A stretch of DNA of 64,000 bases from contig CAIYRB010000145.1 in NCBI GenBank assembly GCA_903928445.1, forward strand, positions 62,001-126,000, in the 5' to 3' direction. Position 1 is the first letter of the stretch. Every line of letters begins with the position of its first letter. This DNA is from an uncultured Pseudomonadota bacterium (lineage in GTDB: Bacteria > Bdellovibrionota_B > Oligoflexia > Oligoflexales > CAIYRB01). The translations under genes and the position numbers were made by a program. Under the pieces are notes generated by a model. That model worked only from the letters and a program-made list of their open reading frames with translations, was not told the DNA's origin and searched no databases. Positions 51,219 to 61,547 of this stretch are shown here, piece after piece.

Positions 51219-52394
51219 TTAAAGCAGCTCGATGATCACCGCGCTGGCTTCGCCGCCGCCGATGCACAGCGTTGCCAGACCGCGTTTTTTACCCGCGGCC
51301 TTCAGGGCGTGGATCAAGGTGACCAAGACGCGCGTGCCGCTGGCACCGATGGGGTGACCGAGGGCGATGGCACCACCATGGACGTTGACCTTTGCCGGGT
51401 CCAATTTGAGGTCTTTGATCGCCGCCATTGGCACGACGGCAAAGGCCTCGTTGATTTCGAATAGGTCGATATCGCTGGTCTGAAGCTTTGCCTTGGTGAG
51501 AACCTTGCGGATGCACTCAACCGGCGCCGTGGTAAACCACTCGGGAGCTTGCGCATGCGACGCTTGTGCGACGATTTTGGCCACGCCTTTGATGCCCTGA
51601 GCTTTGGCGGCGGAGGCGCTCATCAACACGGTCAGCGCCGCTCCATCGTTGAGCGAGGAGGCGTTTCCCGCGGTGACCGAACCATCCTTTTCGAAGGCCG
51701 CCTTGAGCGTGGTCAGGCGGGCCAGGTCGATGGAGTGCGGTTGCTCGTCTTGATCGACCCGGACTGGGCCCTTTTTACCGGGGATGTCCACGGGGAGGAT
51801 TTCGCGGCTAAAGTGCTGACTGGCGATGGCCTGGCGGGCCCCTTCATAGCTTTTGAGCGCAAACTGGTCCTGCTCCTCGCGGCTGAAATGGTACTCCCTG
51901 GCGCACTGGTCGCCAAATTGCCCCATAGCTTTTTGTTGGTAGGGGTCCCAGAGGCCGTCTAGCTGCATGTGGTCTTTCAGTTCGACCGAGCCGAATTTGA
52001 AGCCGCCGCGGCTGCCAGGTAGCAGGTGGGGGGCCTGACTCATGCTCTCCATGCCACCGGCAAAGATGACGTTGGCATCGCCGCTACGGATGGCCTGATC
52101 AGCCAGCATGACGGCCTTTAGGCCACTGCCGCAGACGCGGTTGATGGTCGTGGCGCAGACGGACTTTGGCAAGCCACCGTGCAAGGCGACTTGCCGGGCT
52201 GGAGCTTGGCCGACGCCTGCTGGGAGGACGCAACCCATGATGATTTCGTCGACCGAGTCGGGCTTCACCCCCGTGGTATTTAAGGCATCTTTTACTAATG
52301 GGGCAGCGAGTTGCGGGGCGCTGGCGGCGGCTAGAGCCCCGCTCAATTTACCGATCGGGGTGCGCTTGGCGTAAACAATCAGCGTTTCGGACAT
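51219..52394 (-). CDS. Acetyl-CoA C-acetyltransferase (thiolase)
   Basis: INRVCGSGLKAVMLADQAI, INEAFAVVPMAAIKDL, GGAIALGHPIGASGTRVLVTL, LCIGGGEASAV. Confidence 0.95.
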   Translation of the reverse strand: MSETLIVYAKRTPIGKLSGALAAASAPQLAAPLVKDALNTTGVKPDSVDEIIMGCVLPAGVGQAPARQVALHGGLPKSVCATTINRVCGSGLKAVMLADQAIRSGDANVIFAGGMESMSQAPHLLPGSRGGFKFGSVELKDHMQLDGLWDPYQQKAMGQFGDQCAREYHFSREEQDQFALKSYEGARQAIASQHFSREILPVDIPGKKGPVRVDQDEQPHSIDLARLTTLKAAFEKDGSVTAGNASSLNDGAALTVLMSASAAKAQGIKGVAKIVAQASHAQAPEWFTTAPVECIRKVLTKAKLQTSDIDLFEINEAFAVVPMAAIKDLKLDPAKVNVHGGAIALGHPIGASGTRVLVTLIHALKAAGKKRGLATLCIGGGEASAVIIELL

Positions 52395-52593
52395 CGCATA
52401 TCTCCTTTGGGCCCTTGGGACTGGTCGGTGCCCTTCCTTGATAGAGCACCCAAGCCGCCGAATAAAGCGCTAAATAAGCCGGCCAAGGGTGACATTTTCC
52501 TAGCCCCTGGCGGCGCTGGTGCGCTATATCTTCGTGCCAATCCGTTTTCAGGTGCCCAAGGTCCTCGCGGCCCAGTATGAGGAAACCCCCAGC

Positions 52594-53751
52594 ATGTCTT
52601 TTCGTGGGTCTCAAAGTCGGCAAAAATGCACGCTCATGCTGTCCGATGGCCATCGCTTTAGCGGTGAGTTGATTGGAGCGCCGCTGCGGTCGAGCGGGCA
52701 AATGGTCTTCACGACCGGCATGGTCGGCTACAGCGAAGCGATGACGGATCCGTCGTACTTCGGTCAGATCTTAGTGTTTACCTATCCCTTGATCGGTAAC
52801 TACGGCATCCCGTCGCTTCCGAACGCGACGGACAGCAGCATGCCGCGGGGCTTTGAGAGTGGTCAAGTGCACGCTGCCGCGGTGATCTTGACGCTCGACA
52901 GCCAGGAGGCTTTCCACTGGAATAGCTGCCAGTCGCTTGATTCCTGGCTGGCGCAGCAGGGCGTGCCGGGCATCGTCGGACTGGACACTCGCCACCTGGT
53001 GCATTTGATCCGGCAAACGCCGAATCTGCTCGGGCAAGTCGTGCCGGCTGAGCCCACCGGTGTGCGCCCTTTCGGACCGCAGCTGACACCACTCGTGCAA
53101 GAAGGCTATTTTGATCCAGGTGCACACGAGATCATGCACATGGTATCCACGGCCGAGCGGCGCTTGCTCGGCAAAGGCCGGACGCGGATCGGTTTAGTCG
53201 ACTGCGGCGTGAAGTGGAATATCGTGCGCCAGCTGGTCCAGCACGGTTGTGAGGTGGAGCTTCTGCCTTGGGATACCGATCTTAAGTCGGTCGATTGCAA
53301 CGGCTGGCTGTTTAGCAACGGCCCTGGGGATCCGACCAAGACCGGCAGGCTGCGCTACCAATTGGCCGAGCTACTGCACGGCGAACGACCGATCCTTGGT
53401 ATCTGCCTGGGCCATCAGATCCTCGCCTTGGCCGCCGGTGCGACCACCTCTCGCATGCAGTATGGTCACCGCAGTCACAACCAGCCGGTCTATCAGGTGG
53501 GCACGCGGCGTGGGGCCATCACCAGTCAAAACCACGGCTATATTGTCGATGATGCGTCCTTACCAAGCGATTGGGAGGCCTGGTTTCGCAATGCCAACGA
53601 TCAGACGATCGAGGGTATTCGCCACAAGACCAAGCCGTTTCGCAGTGTTCAGTTTCATCCCGAAGCCGCTGGCGGCCCCAGAGACACCGGCTGGATCCTC
53701 GATCAATTCGTCACTGAGGTGCAGTCGCTATGCCCATCCGCTTCGAATTAA
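52594..53751 (+). CDS. carA: Carbamoyl-phosphate synthase small subunit
   Basis: GQMVFTTGMVGYSEAMTDPSYFGQILVFTYPLIGNYG; ILGICLGHQILALAAG; FRSVQFHPEAAGGP. Confidence 0.95.
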   Translation: MSFRGSQSRQKCTLMLSDGHRFSGELIGAPLRSSGQMVFTTGMVGYSEAMTDPSYFGQILVFTYPLIGNYGIPSLPNATDSSMPRGFESGQVHAAAVILTLDSQEAFHWNSCQSLDSWLAQQGVPGIVGLDTRHLVHLIRQTPNLLGQVVPAEPTGVRPFGPQLTPLVQEGYFDPGAHEIMHMVSTAERRLLGKGRTRIGLVDCGVKWNIVRQLVQHGCEVELLPWDTDLKSVDCNGWLFSNGPGDPTKTGRLRYQLAELLHGERPILGICLGHQILALAAGATTSRMQYGHRSHNQPVYQVGTRRGAITSQNHGYIVDDASLPSDWEAWFRNANDQTIEGIRHKTKPFRSVQFHPEAAGGPRDTGWILDQFVTEVQSLCPSASN

Positions 53752-56700
53752 AAGTACTCGGCAGGGCGCCGAAGATTTTACTCCTGGGCTCCGGCGGCTT
53801 GTCGATCGGACAGGCTGGTGAATTCGACTACTCGGGAACGCAAGCGGTTAAAGCCCTGGTCGAAGAGGGCTGTGAGGTCATCCTCATCAATCCGAACATT
53901 GCGACCGTGCAGACAAACCCCGACGAAAACGTCAAAGTCTACCTCTACCCAGTCGAGCCCGAATGGGTTGCTAAAGTCATCGCCGAAGAGCGCCCCGACG
54001 CGATCGTCGCCGGTTTTGGCGGGCAAACCGCCCTCAACTGCATGATCGCCCTGCACGACCAGGGAACCCTCGCGAAATACAATGTGCTCAATCTCGGCAC
54101 CTCGGTGGCAACGCTGAAAATGACCGAGGACCGCGACTTGTTCGCGCAGAAGATGCGCGAGATCGAAATCCCGGTGCCAGCGAGCCACGCCGTAACGACC
54201 TTGGCAGCGGCCAAAGCCGCGGCGCAACAGATCGGCTATCCCGTCATCGTCCGCGCCGCCTATGCCCTAGGTGGCCTTGGCTCCGGATTTGCCAGCAGCG
54301 ACGCCGAACTTGCCGCACTCGTCGAAACCGCCTTAGCCAATTCGCCCCAAGTCCTGGTCGAGAAGTCGCTGAAGGGTTGGAAGGAGGTCGAGTATGAGGT
54401 CATGCGCGACGGTGAAGGTAACATCATCACCATCTGCAACATGGAAAACTTCGATCCCCTCGGCATCCATACCGGCGACTCCATCGTCGTGTGTCCAAGC
54501 CAGACCCTGTCCGACGACGAGTACCAGATCCTGCGCAATGCCGCACAAAAGATCGTTGACGCCTGTGCCATCGTCGGTGAATGCAACGTTCAATATGCGT
54601 TAGACCCTTTTAGCCATCAGTTCTATGTCATCGAAATCAACGCGCGCTTATCGCGCTCGTCGGCTTTGGCGAGCAAAGCGTCGGGGTATCCCATCGCCTA
54701 CGTCGCCGCTAAGGTCGTCCTTGGCTACGACCTGTTGGAGCTGAAAAATCCGGTGACCGGCGTCACCTGTGCCTATTTTGAGCCAGCGCTCGACTACGTC
54801 ACGATTAAAGTACCGCGCTGGGATTTAGTGAAGTTTCGTGGTGCCTCCCGCCGCCTCGGGTCGACGATGAAGTCGGTCGGTGAGATCATGGCCATCGGCC
54901 GGAGCTTTCCCGAGGCGATTCAAAAAGCCGTGCGCATGGTGACGGAAAGCGGCTCAGGACTGAGCGCATTGCGTCTTGTTTCGCGTGCAGACCTCGACGG
55001 TGCCTTGGCCGAACCAACCGATACGCGCCTTTATGCCGTGCTGGATGCCTTGCGACAGGGCTGGGACATCGAGAAAATCCATGCCCTAACGGCGATCGAC
55101 CAATGGTTTTTGGCAAAGCTGCGCGATGTGATTCAGCTCGAACAAAAAGTCGAGGCACGTGCCGCGCAGACCCCTGCCGCTGCAAATGACGCTGGTTTTA
55201 TTCAGGCCGTGTTTGGTCCACTTGAAGAACGCGACTGGCGTCACCTGAAGGCCGCGGGTTTTGGCGACGAGCAGCTCGCCGGTTTGGCTTTGGCCAAGCA
55301 GCCGCTCGCCCCGGGAGCGGCCGCGGCAAAGCCGTCGGAAAAGCAGATGCAGGTCGCATCGCGCGGCATTAGGGAGCTGCGGCAAAAGCTCGGCGTCGTG
55401 CCGGTCGTGAAAAAGATCGACACCACGGCGGGCGAATATCCGTCCCCGTCTAACTACCTCTATATGTCCTACGTCGGCCAGCACAGCGACGTCCTGCCAG
55501 ACGATGGCAAAAAGTCGATCATCGTCCTCGGCAGCGGTGCCTATCGCATCGGCACCAGTGTCGAATTTGATTGGTGCGCCGTGAGCTGCAGCCGCGAGCT
55601 GCAAAAGGCAGGCTGGCGCAGCGTGATTATCAATTGCAATCCAGAGACCGTCTCGACGGATTATAATAGCTCCGACCGACTATACTTTGAGGAGATGACC
55701 CTCGAGCGGATTCTTGATATCGCCGAGCTCGAACACCCCGTCGGCACCATTGCCTGCATGGGCGGACAGCTACCAAACAAACTGGCATTGCCACTGGCCG
55801 CCATGGGCCTACGCCTGCTTGGTCACAGTCCCGAGACGATCGATATGGCGGAGGACCGCAGCTTGTTCTCCGCGTTGCTCGACAAGCTTGGCATCGATCA
55901 GCCGCGCTGGGTCGCCGCCAGAAGCGAGGCCGACGTTGAGCGCTTTATTGCCGAGGTCGGCTTTCCCGTCCTGATTCGGCCGAGCTATGTCTTGTCGGGT
56001 GCGGCCATGCGGGTGGCTTTTGATCAAGATTCCTTGCAAAAGTCATTGGCGCTGGCGGTCGATATCTCGGCCGACCACCCCGTGGTGATCTCCGAATTTG
56101 TCCTTGGCGCCCGTGAAATTGAACTCGACGGCGTCGCCAAAGACGGTGAGATCCTCACCGCGATCGTCAGCGAGCATGTCGAAAACGCCGGTGTTCATTC
56201 CGGTGATGCGACGATGGTCGTGCCGGCACAGCGCCTCTATGTCGAAACCGTGCGGCGAGTGCGCGGTGCGGCAAGGTTGATCGCTCGTGGCCTTAATCTA
56301 AATGGTCCATTCAACATCCAGTTTCTCGCCAAGCATAATCATATCAAAGTCATCGAGTGCAATGCCCGGGCCGCACGCTCCTTTCCCTTCGTGTCCAAGG
56401 TTGTGGGACTGAACTTGGCGGACGCCGCCACGGCCGTGGTTATCGGGGCGCAGCCGCGTTTGCTGCGGATTCCTGAAGACGATCTGCCGCATGTCGGGGT
56501 TAAGGCGCCGATGTTTAGCTTTACCCGCTTGGCTGGTGCCGACCCGGTTCTCGGCGTTGAAATGGCTTCCACCGGTGAGGTGGGTTGCATCGGCCGCAAT
56601 TTTGAAGAGGCTCTGCTGTTGTCGCTGGAGGCAGCGAAATGCCGTCGCCCACGCAAAGGGGTCTTAGTCTCGGCTGGACCCGAGCACGAAAAGGTCAAGT

Positions 56701-57059
56701 TCCTCGAATGCGCCGCATATTTTGCGAAGATTAACCTGCCGATATACGCCACGGCAGGCACCGCGAAGTATCTGCAGCAGCACGGCTTTGCCGTGAAGCG
56801 CTTGGGTTGGCCGGGTGAAGCCGACGACGTACTGGATGCGATCCGCTCCGGCCTCGTCGATTTGGTCATCAACGTGCCCAAGGAGCTGCAGCGCCAAGAA
56901 CTGAGCCACGGCGCGCGGATCCGCCAGGTTGCGGTGCAGTTTGGTTGTTCATTGATCACCAATATGGAGGCGACCATGGCTTTTGCCCAGGCATTGGCGC
57001 GCTATCCGGATTTTGGCTCGACTCATGCAGTGATGGCTTTGCCGGCTTACAAGAGCTGA
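53730..57059 (+). CDS. carB: Carbamoyl-phosphate synthase large subunit
   Basis: LLLGSGGLSIGQAGEFDYSGTQA; duplicated ATP-grasp halves; 22-nt overlap with carA. Confidence 0.96.
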   Translation: MPIRFELKVLGRAPKILLLGSGGLSIGQAGEFDYSGTQAVKALVEEGCEVILINPNIATVQTNPDENVKVYLYPVEPEWVAKVIAEERPDAIVAGFGGQTALNCMIALHDQGTLAKYNVLNLGTSVATLKMTEDRDLFAQKMREIEIPVPASHAVTTLAAAKAAAQQIGYPVIVRAAYALGGLGSGFASSDAELAALVETALANSPQVLVEKSLKGWKEVEYEVMRDGEGNIITICNMENFDPLGIHTGDSIVVCPSQTLSDDEYQILRNAAQKIVDACAIVGECNVQYALDPFSHQFYVIEINARLSRSSALASKASGYPIAYVAAKVVLGYDLLELKNPVTGVTCAYFEPALDYVTIKVPRWDLVKFRGASRRLGSTMKSVGEIMAIGRSFPEAIQKAVRMVTESGSGLSALRLVSRADLDGALAEPTDTRLYAVLDALRQGWDIEKIHALTAIDQWFLAKLRDVIQLEQKVEARAAQTPAAANDAGFIQAVFGPLEERDWRHLKAAGFGDEQLAGLALAKQPLAPGAAAAKPSEKQMQVASRGIRELRQKLGVVPVVKKIDTTAGEYPSPSNYLYMSYVGQHSDVLPDDGKKSIIVLGSGAYRIGTSVEFDWCAVSCSRELQKAGWRSVIINCNPETVSTDYNSSDRLYFEEMTLERILDIAELEHPVGTIACMGGQLPNKLALPLAAMGLRLLGHSPETIDMAEDRSLFSALLDKLGIDQPRWVAARSEADVERFIAEVGFPVLIRPSYVLSGAAMRVAFDQDSLQKSLALAVDISADHPVVISEFVLGAREIELDGVAKDGEILTAIVSEHVENAGVHSGDATMVVPAQRLYVETVRRVRGAARLIARGLNLNGPFNIQFLAKHNHIKVIECNARAARSFPFVSKVVGLNLADAATAVVIGAQPRLLRIPEDDLPHVGVKAPMFSFTRLAGADPVLGVEMASTGEVGCIGRNFEEALLLSLEAAKCRRPRKGVLVSAGPEHEKVKFLECAAYFAKINLPIYATAGTAKYLQQHGFAVKRLGWPGEADDVLDAIRSGLVDLVINVPKELQRQELSHGARIRQVAVQFGCSLITNMEATMAFAQALARYPDFGSTHAVMALPAYKS

Positions 57060-57080
57060 ATATTTTCACCAGGAGATGTG

Positions 57081-57662
57081 ATGAGCCAGGTCAGAATCGA
57101 AAAGCTATTTCATGAAGCCAGAACCCACAACGAGTGGCTGAACAAGCCAGTGAGCGATGATCTGCTGAAGCAGATTTATGACATCATGAAATGGGCGCCA
57201 ACCAGTGCCAACAGCAGCCCTGGCCGTTTTGTCTTTGTCCGCCCAGGAGCCGCCAAGGACAAGCTACTGGCGGCGATGGCTCCAGGCAATGTCGAAAAAA
57301 CCAAATCGGCACCGGTGACGGCGATCTTCGCCCACGATAGCGCGTTCTTTGAAAAGCTACCGAAGCTCTTTCCGCAAACCGATGCGAAGTCTTGGTTTAG
57401 CGGCAACCCAGTCTTAGCCGAAGCGACTGCTGTACATAATGCGGTGCTGCAAGAAGCCTATTTTATTCTGGCGGCTCGTGCGGTTGGCCTGGACTGCGGG
57501 CCGATGGCTGGTTTTGACAAGGAAAAGGTCGATGCAGCGTTTTTCGCTGGTACGACGTGGCGGTCTGACTTGGTTTGCAATCTGGGTTACGGTGACAAGG
57601 CTAAGCTGTTTCCGCGTAATCCGCGGCTTGATTTTGCTGAAGCATGCCGGATCGTGACCTAA
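57081..57662 (+). CDS. Nitroreductase family, RutE/malonic-semialdehyde-reductase-like
   Basis: [56 protein letters not shown]. Confidence 0.88.
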   Translation: MSQVRIEKLFHEARTHNEWLNKPVSDDLLKQIYDIMKWAPTSANSSPGRFVFVRPGAAKDKLLAAMAPGNVEKTKSAPVTAIFAHDSAFFEKLPKLFPQTDAKSWFSGNPVLAEATAVHNAVLQEAYFILAARAVGLDCGPMAGFDKEKVDAAFFAGTTWRSDLVCNLGYGDKAKLFPRNPRLDFAEACRIVT

Positions 57663-57686
57663 ATAGGCGCGCGAGCTAAGATTCCA

Positions 57687-58250
57687 CTATCTCTTTTTGC
57701 TCACTGTGAACGCGTGACCTGTGAGCGCGATTTCCGTAGTAATAAACATCGGGTTCAGTGACTTGGCTCCGGGCTCAGAATTATTGAAGCGAAACAGCAC
57801 ACAGTCCGCACCATCCTTTACGTAAACCAGACGCGTCCAACGAAACACCCCCGGCGATTCCTCAAAAAACCGCTCTGACTGGCGGGTAATATTATTATCA
57901 TCGATCCTTTCTAACGTAGCGACCTTGCCATTCTGGTTCAGGGCGGCCTCGGCATCGCTGCATGCCATTTCATCCATTTGCCGCGATACATTGAGAAATC
58001 CGGCATTGACAAACATATAGCTCTGATCCGGAGTGACTAACCAACTCACCTTGGCCGGTGCGTTCGCGGTGACCTGTTTGACTGTCGGCGTCTCCGCCTT
58101 GGGACTCGTATCGACATAGAACATCCAACGTGTTGTTTCCAATCGGACTGCTTTGTAGTCGTACGGATTCTGATTCGAGCTACTTCTGGACTTTCCGCAT
58201 CCAGATAGTGCCATTAAACAAACGCACACTAACATTGAAGAGACCTTCAT
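57687..58250 (-). CDS. Hypothetical lipoprotein
   Basis: Lipobox CLMALSGC. Confidence 0.6.
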   Translation of the reverse strand: MKVSSMLVCVCLMALSGCGKSRSSSNQNPYDYKAVRLETTRWMFYVDTSPKAETPTVKQVTANAPAKVSWLVTPDQSYMFVNAGFLNVSRQMDEMACSDAEAALNQNGKVATLERIDDNNITRQSERFFEESPGVFRWTRLVYVKDGADCVLFRFNNSEPGAKSLNPMFITTEIALTGHAFTVSKKR

Positions 58251-58286
58251 ATACTTAACCTCCTCCTCGATTTTTACTGTCGCAGT

Positions 58287-58883
58287 TTATTTAGGTTGGT
58301 AGTCAAAGCCGGCCTGCACTGCCAGAAAGCCTAAGGCCACGCCGCTTATATCAATAGTTATGGCGCCTAATACAGGAAAACTTCTATTAATAGCGGCGGT
58401 TAGCTTTAAATTACTAATATCACTCGATTTTTGTTTAAAATTTTCTAACCTAATTTTATAAATATTATCGTAGGTGACCCCTGCGGCGGTGACCGAGCCT
58501 TGGCCAAGATAGGTCGCCTTAAACTCGTCGCTGTTGTAACTGCCATCGGCTACGAGCTTGTCCCAAAAGGCATCTGTGAAATACGACGATGGAATCGTCA
58601 CCGCCTGCGTGCCGTGGTAATTTTTTGACTCGAAAATCTGGTTAATGGTCAGCATATAGTCCATCGAGACGCTATTTGAGCCATCGCTTGCCGCCTGACT
58701 ACCTACCGTAAAAGTTGCCGAACCATCTTTAATTTGCGCGCTCGACCGGCTCTTGTTCAATTTGTACGACGCTGTTTCGCCGAGTGGATTGCTGCTCGCG
58801 ACTTGACTGGCACTGGTATGCCGCCCACAGGCGACGATAGACAAAATAACAATAATCAGACCAATATTGTGACGAGTATTCAT
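58287..58883 (-). CDS. Hypothetical lipoprotein
   Basis: Lipobox IVILSIVAC. Confidence 0.6.
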   Translation of the reverse strand: MNTRHNIGLIIVILSIVACGRHTSASQVASSNPLGETASYKLNKSRSSAQIKDGSATFTVGSQAASDGSNSVSMDYMLTINQIFESKNYHGTQAVTIPSSYFTDAFWDKLVADGSYNSDEFKATYLGQGSVTAAGVTYDNIYKIRLENFKQKSSDISNLKLTAAINRSFPVLGAITIDISGVALGFLAVQAGFDYQPK

Positions 58884-58977
58884 GTGTTTTTATCCTGATT
58901 TGTAAAGTTTAATCGGTGATTTATGTTCGGACCTTTGACTCTCTGGAGTCGATCTTTATAGGACTAATCAAAACTAA

Positions 58978-59532
58978 TCAGCTACGTATCTTCGCCAAAA
59001 GATTGTTTCCGGCACTCACTAATCGCCCTTTTATTTCATCATTTGAATTGAGCTTATTCATGATGTAGTTGTTTATCCAAGTGGGTAAGTTGCCAGTAAT
59101 CTGCTGTATATTGAGGTTGGCATAAGTAGTTACGGGCGATCCATTCCGATTTTCCAGGTGTAAGATCGGTGCAAGGGTAACGGTGAGCGTAATCGGCGTT
59201 CCATTGGTGTTGGCTATGAATGTCAAAGTCTGCTGTGGGACGTCGATCTCATTTTCCTGTAAATATTGTGGTAGCTTGCCTCTATCGACAGAAAGGTCTG
59301 ATTTAAATTCAACGGTTTGTACGATGCCAAAGGTTTGCGAAGCGAATGTTGGTTGGCCGGGTGCTCCGACTAAGGTTGCGTCAATTGGACAATGGTACAC
59401 GCTGCCGCTACTTCCATCGTCGATGGGATTGCAATCGAGGCCATCCGCAAGCGCCGAAGTGGCGATAAGTGGCGATACTAAAACAAACAAGATAGATAAT
59501 GATTTGGTCGTCTTCATGTGTTTACACCTCAT
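58978..59532 (-). CDS. Hypothetical exported protein
   Basis: Signal peptide SLSILFVLVSPLIATSALA. Confidence 0.6.
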   Translation of the reverse strand: MRCKHMKTTKSLSILFVLVSPLIATSALADGLDCNPIDDGSSGSVYHCPIDATLVGAPGQPTFASQTFGIVQTVEFKSDLSVDRGKLPQYLQENEIDVPQQTLTFIANTNGTPITLTVTLAPILHLENRNGSPVTTYANLNIQQITGNLPTWINNYIMNKLNSNDEIKGRLVSAGNNLLAKIRS

Positions 59533-59549
59533 TTTTAATCAGAATTGTG

Positions 59550-60020
59550 TTAAGGGCACCCTGGGATTCCACTGATAGCAATTAGGCCAAGCGGGCTGTT
59601 GACTATTAAGTCTGCGAACGTAGCTGGGATAGAATAGATCGGATTATCAGATGTTTGAACGAATACACTAGTGACATGGCAATTGTTTACTGTTCCAGTA
59701 AAGTCGATGTGCACATAATAATTGTAGATGTCCCAGCACCATTTTCCGCCAAACGGACGGCGTATGCACTGTTCCTGGACGTTGTGCAGATTAAAGCGGC
59801 CGTGGAGGACTAGGTTCTGGTTATCCACATCAACCGTCGCGCTTTCGAGATAACCTCCACACTTATTGCCCAAACAGAAGTCCTTGGCTTTTTGGTCGGC
59901 ATTGACCGGAGGATTTTTCATGGCGTTTGTCGTATCCCAGGCAAGTGCTCTTCCGGGTGGGAGTGACGCCAGTAGCCCAAGTGACAGATTGAATAGGAGT
60001 ACTATTTGTGTTGCTTTCAT
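59550..60020 (-). CDS. Hypothetical exported Cys-containing protein
   Basis: Signal peptide MKATQIVLLFNLSLGLLASLPPGRALA. Confidence 0.6.
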   Translation of the reverse strand: MKATQIVLLFNLSLGLLASLPPGRALAWDTTNAMKNPPVNADQKAKDFCLGNKCGGYLESATVDVDNQNLVLHGRFNLHNVQEQCIRRPFGGKWCWDIYNYYVHIDFTGTVNNCHVTSVFVQTSDNPIYSIPATFADLIVNSPLGLIAISGIPGCP

Positions 60021-60400
60021 ATGGACTTCCTTACGCCTAGATTGAAGTTTTGGCCAAAAAACGCCTATCGAAGTCACGAACGAAGTAGTATCAGCAAGTA
60101 CTGTGCCGTTTTTACTTTTTGAAATAATTTAGGTTATTTGCGGCGTTTTGTTGGGGTGTTCTGCGCCGTCGTGCCGCACCCTGGACAAGTTTGCGTGTCC
60201 GGAATTTGCGCCAGACGGTCTGAAATTAGGTCGCCCGAGGTTGGTGATGCAATCGCGTAATCATTGCTGGTGACCCTAAACGATGATTTAGGTTCGCACA
60301 TTGATTGATGGCAAGATTCTTGCTTTGCATTCGTTGTGTACTCAATACGTCACGAGGCGAAATTGAGAAGGACTAACAACAACGAAAGATGGGAACTAAA

Positions 60401-60976
60401 ATGTACGCTATTATTAAACGAATTTTATTAGTGACCTGTGCACTATCGCTCTCCTGCTCGAAGGGCAATAATGCGCTAAAGTCGACAGACTCTGCAGGTA
60501 GTGTTCATGCGTCTAGCAAAGGTATGAATCTGGTCTTCGACCACTTAATTGATGGCGCGGACCTTTCGCTAAATCAACAAGATCGATTGACCATGGCGAC
60601 GTTCGTTCGATCTTTGTCGCGCGCCGAGGGATCAGTGGGCTCAGGTCTTGAACTTAAGGCCGCTGCGTATCAAGCATTTGCTGGAGACTACAAGAATGCT
60701 CACGACATCATCGGCAAGGCGAGAACTCAGTGGCAAGGCGAGTTTGCCGGCTATGACAGCTGCAACGCTGCTAGCTTGACCTTGGTGATTGAATCTGAAG
60801 TCAGCGAGCTGATCGATCGCACGGTGGAGTGCATGCACCGTGGTGTCGGAAGTTCTGCGCAAATCGAGTTCATGGCCAAGGTGAATGAAGAGATATTAAC
60901 TAAACTTAGTAATTCTTGTGGAGCCGGCTGCATCGACGAGCTGCAGAAAAAAATCCTCAGCTTGCAAAATATTTGA
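60401..60976 (+). CDS. Hypothetical lipoprotein
   Basis: Lipobox VTCALSLSC, helical body. Confidence 0.6.
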   Translation: MYAIIKRILLVTCALSLSCSKGNNALKSTDSAGSVHASSKGMNLVFDHLIDGADLSLNQQDRLTMATFVRSLSRAEGSVGSGLELKAAAYQAFAGDYKNAHDIIGKARTQWQGEFAGYDSCNAASLTLVIESEVSELIDRTVECMHRGVGSSAQIEFMAKVNEEILTKLSNSCGAGCIDELQKKILSLQNI

Positions 60977-61036
60977 GAATGTTAATCGAAGAGATTAAAC
61001 CGTCGTTATGATTTACATATTAAATATCCAATAACC

Positions 61037-61397
61037 GTGGGTGGCATTATGAGGATTTTTGATCATTTGATTCCGATGAAACACATCGTCAAGTTCATGC
61101 CCGTACTATTTCATCTGGCAGTGGGTTGCACGCCGCATAGGAACGCAAACGCTTCTGGACTCAAGGATGCTACGGTTGCTTTACAGGCTGGCGAAGCCTA
61201 TGATTCGCTACGGATCCGGTTTACCGATAGTACCTGTGTGACGTTCAATCCTAGCGAGCAGAGTGTGGATGGGCTAGGCTGAAGCAAAGCTACCATTGCA
61301 GGCAGGACTGGCTTCGTATAAAAATGGTGATACTCCATGCCTAACTGAAGTCGTGCAATACGCGTTCCATAAACCACGGTACCTGGATCGTGGTTAA
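61037..61397 (+). pseudogene. Possible frameshifted small lipoprotein
   Basis: ORF 61037-61282 ends ...SVDGLG*; skipping 1 nt at the TGA (about 61280) gives EAKLPLQAGLASYKNGDTPCLTEVVQYAFHKPRYLDRG*. Confidence 0.35.
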
Positions 61398-61547
61398 ACT
61401 ATCCTCCTAATATTGGGTGGTTGCGGCAGGTTTTGCATGTGAATCGGTCTCCAGACTGAGACTTGAAAAAATATTGGCTAGAAACACCTAAAGTCGTGTT
61501 ATACAATTCCCGATACGCAGATCGTATATTAAGGGAGGTTGGGGCCG

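Noticed and set aside
53778-54227. Long antisense ORFs over carB, typA (18240-18878) and TPR genes (43266-43790, 43658-44257)
   Set aside because: Typical shadow ORFs in GC-rich coding DNA; no recognisable motifs, and the opposite strand is a confident gene.
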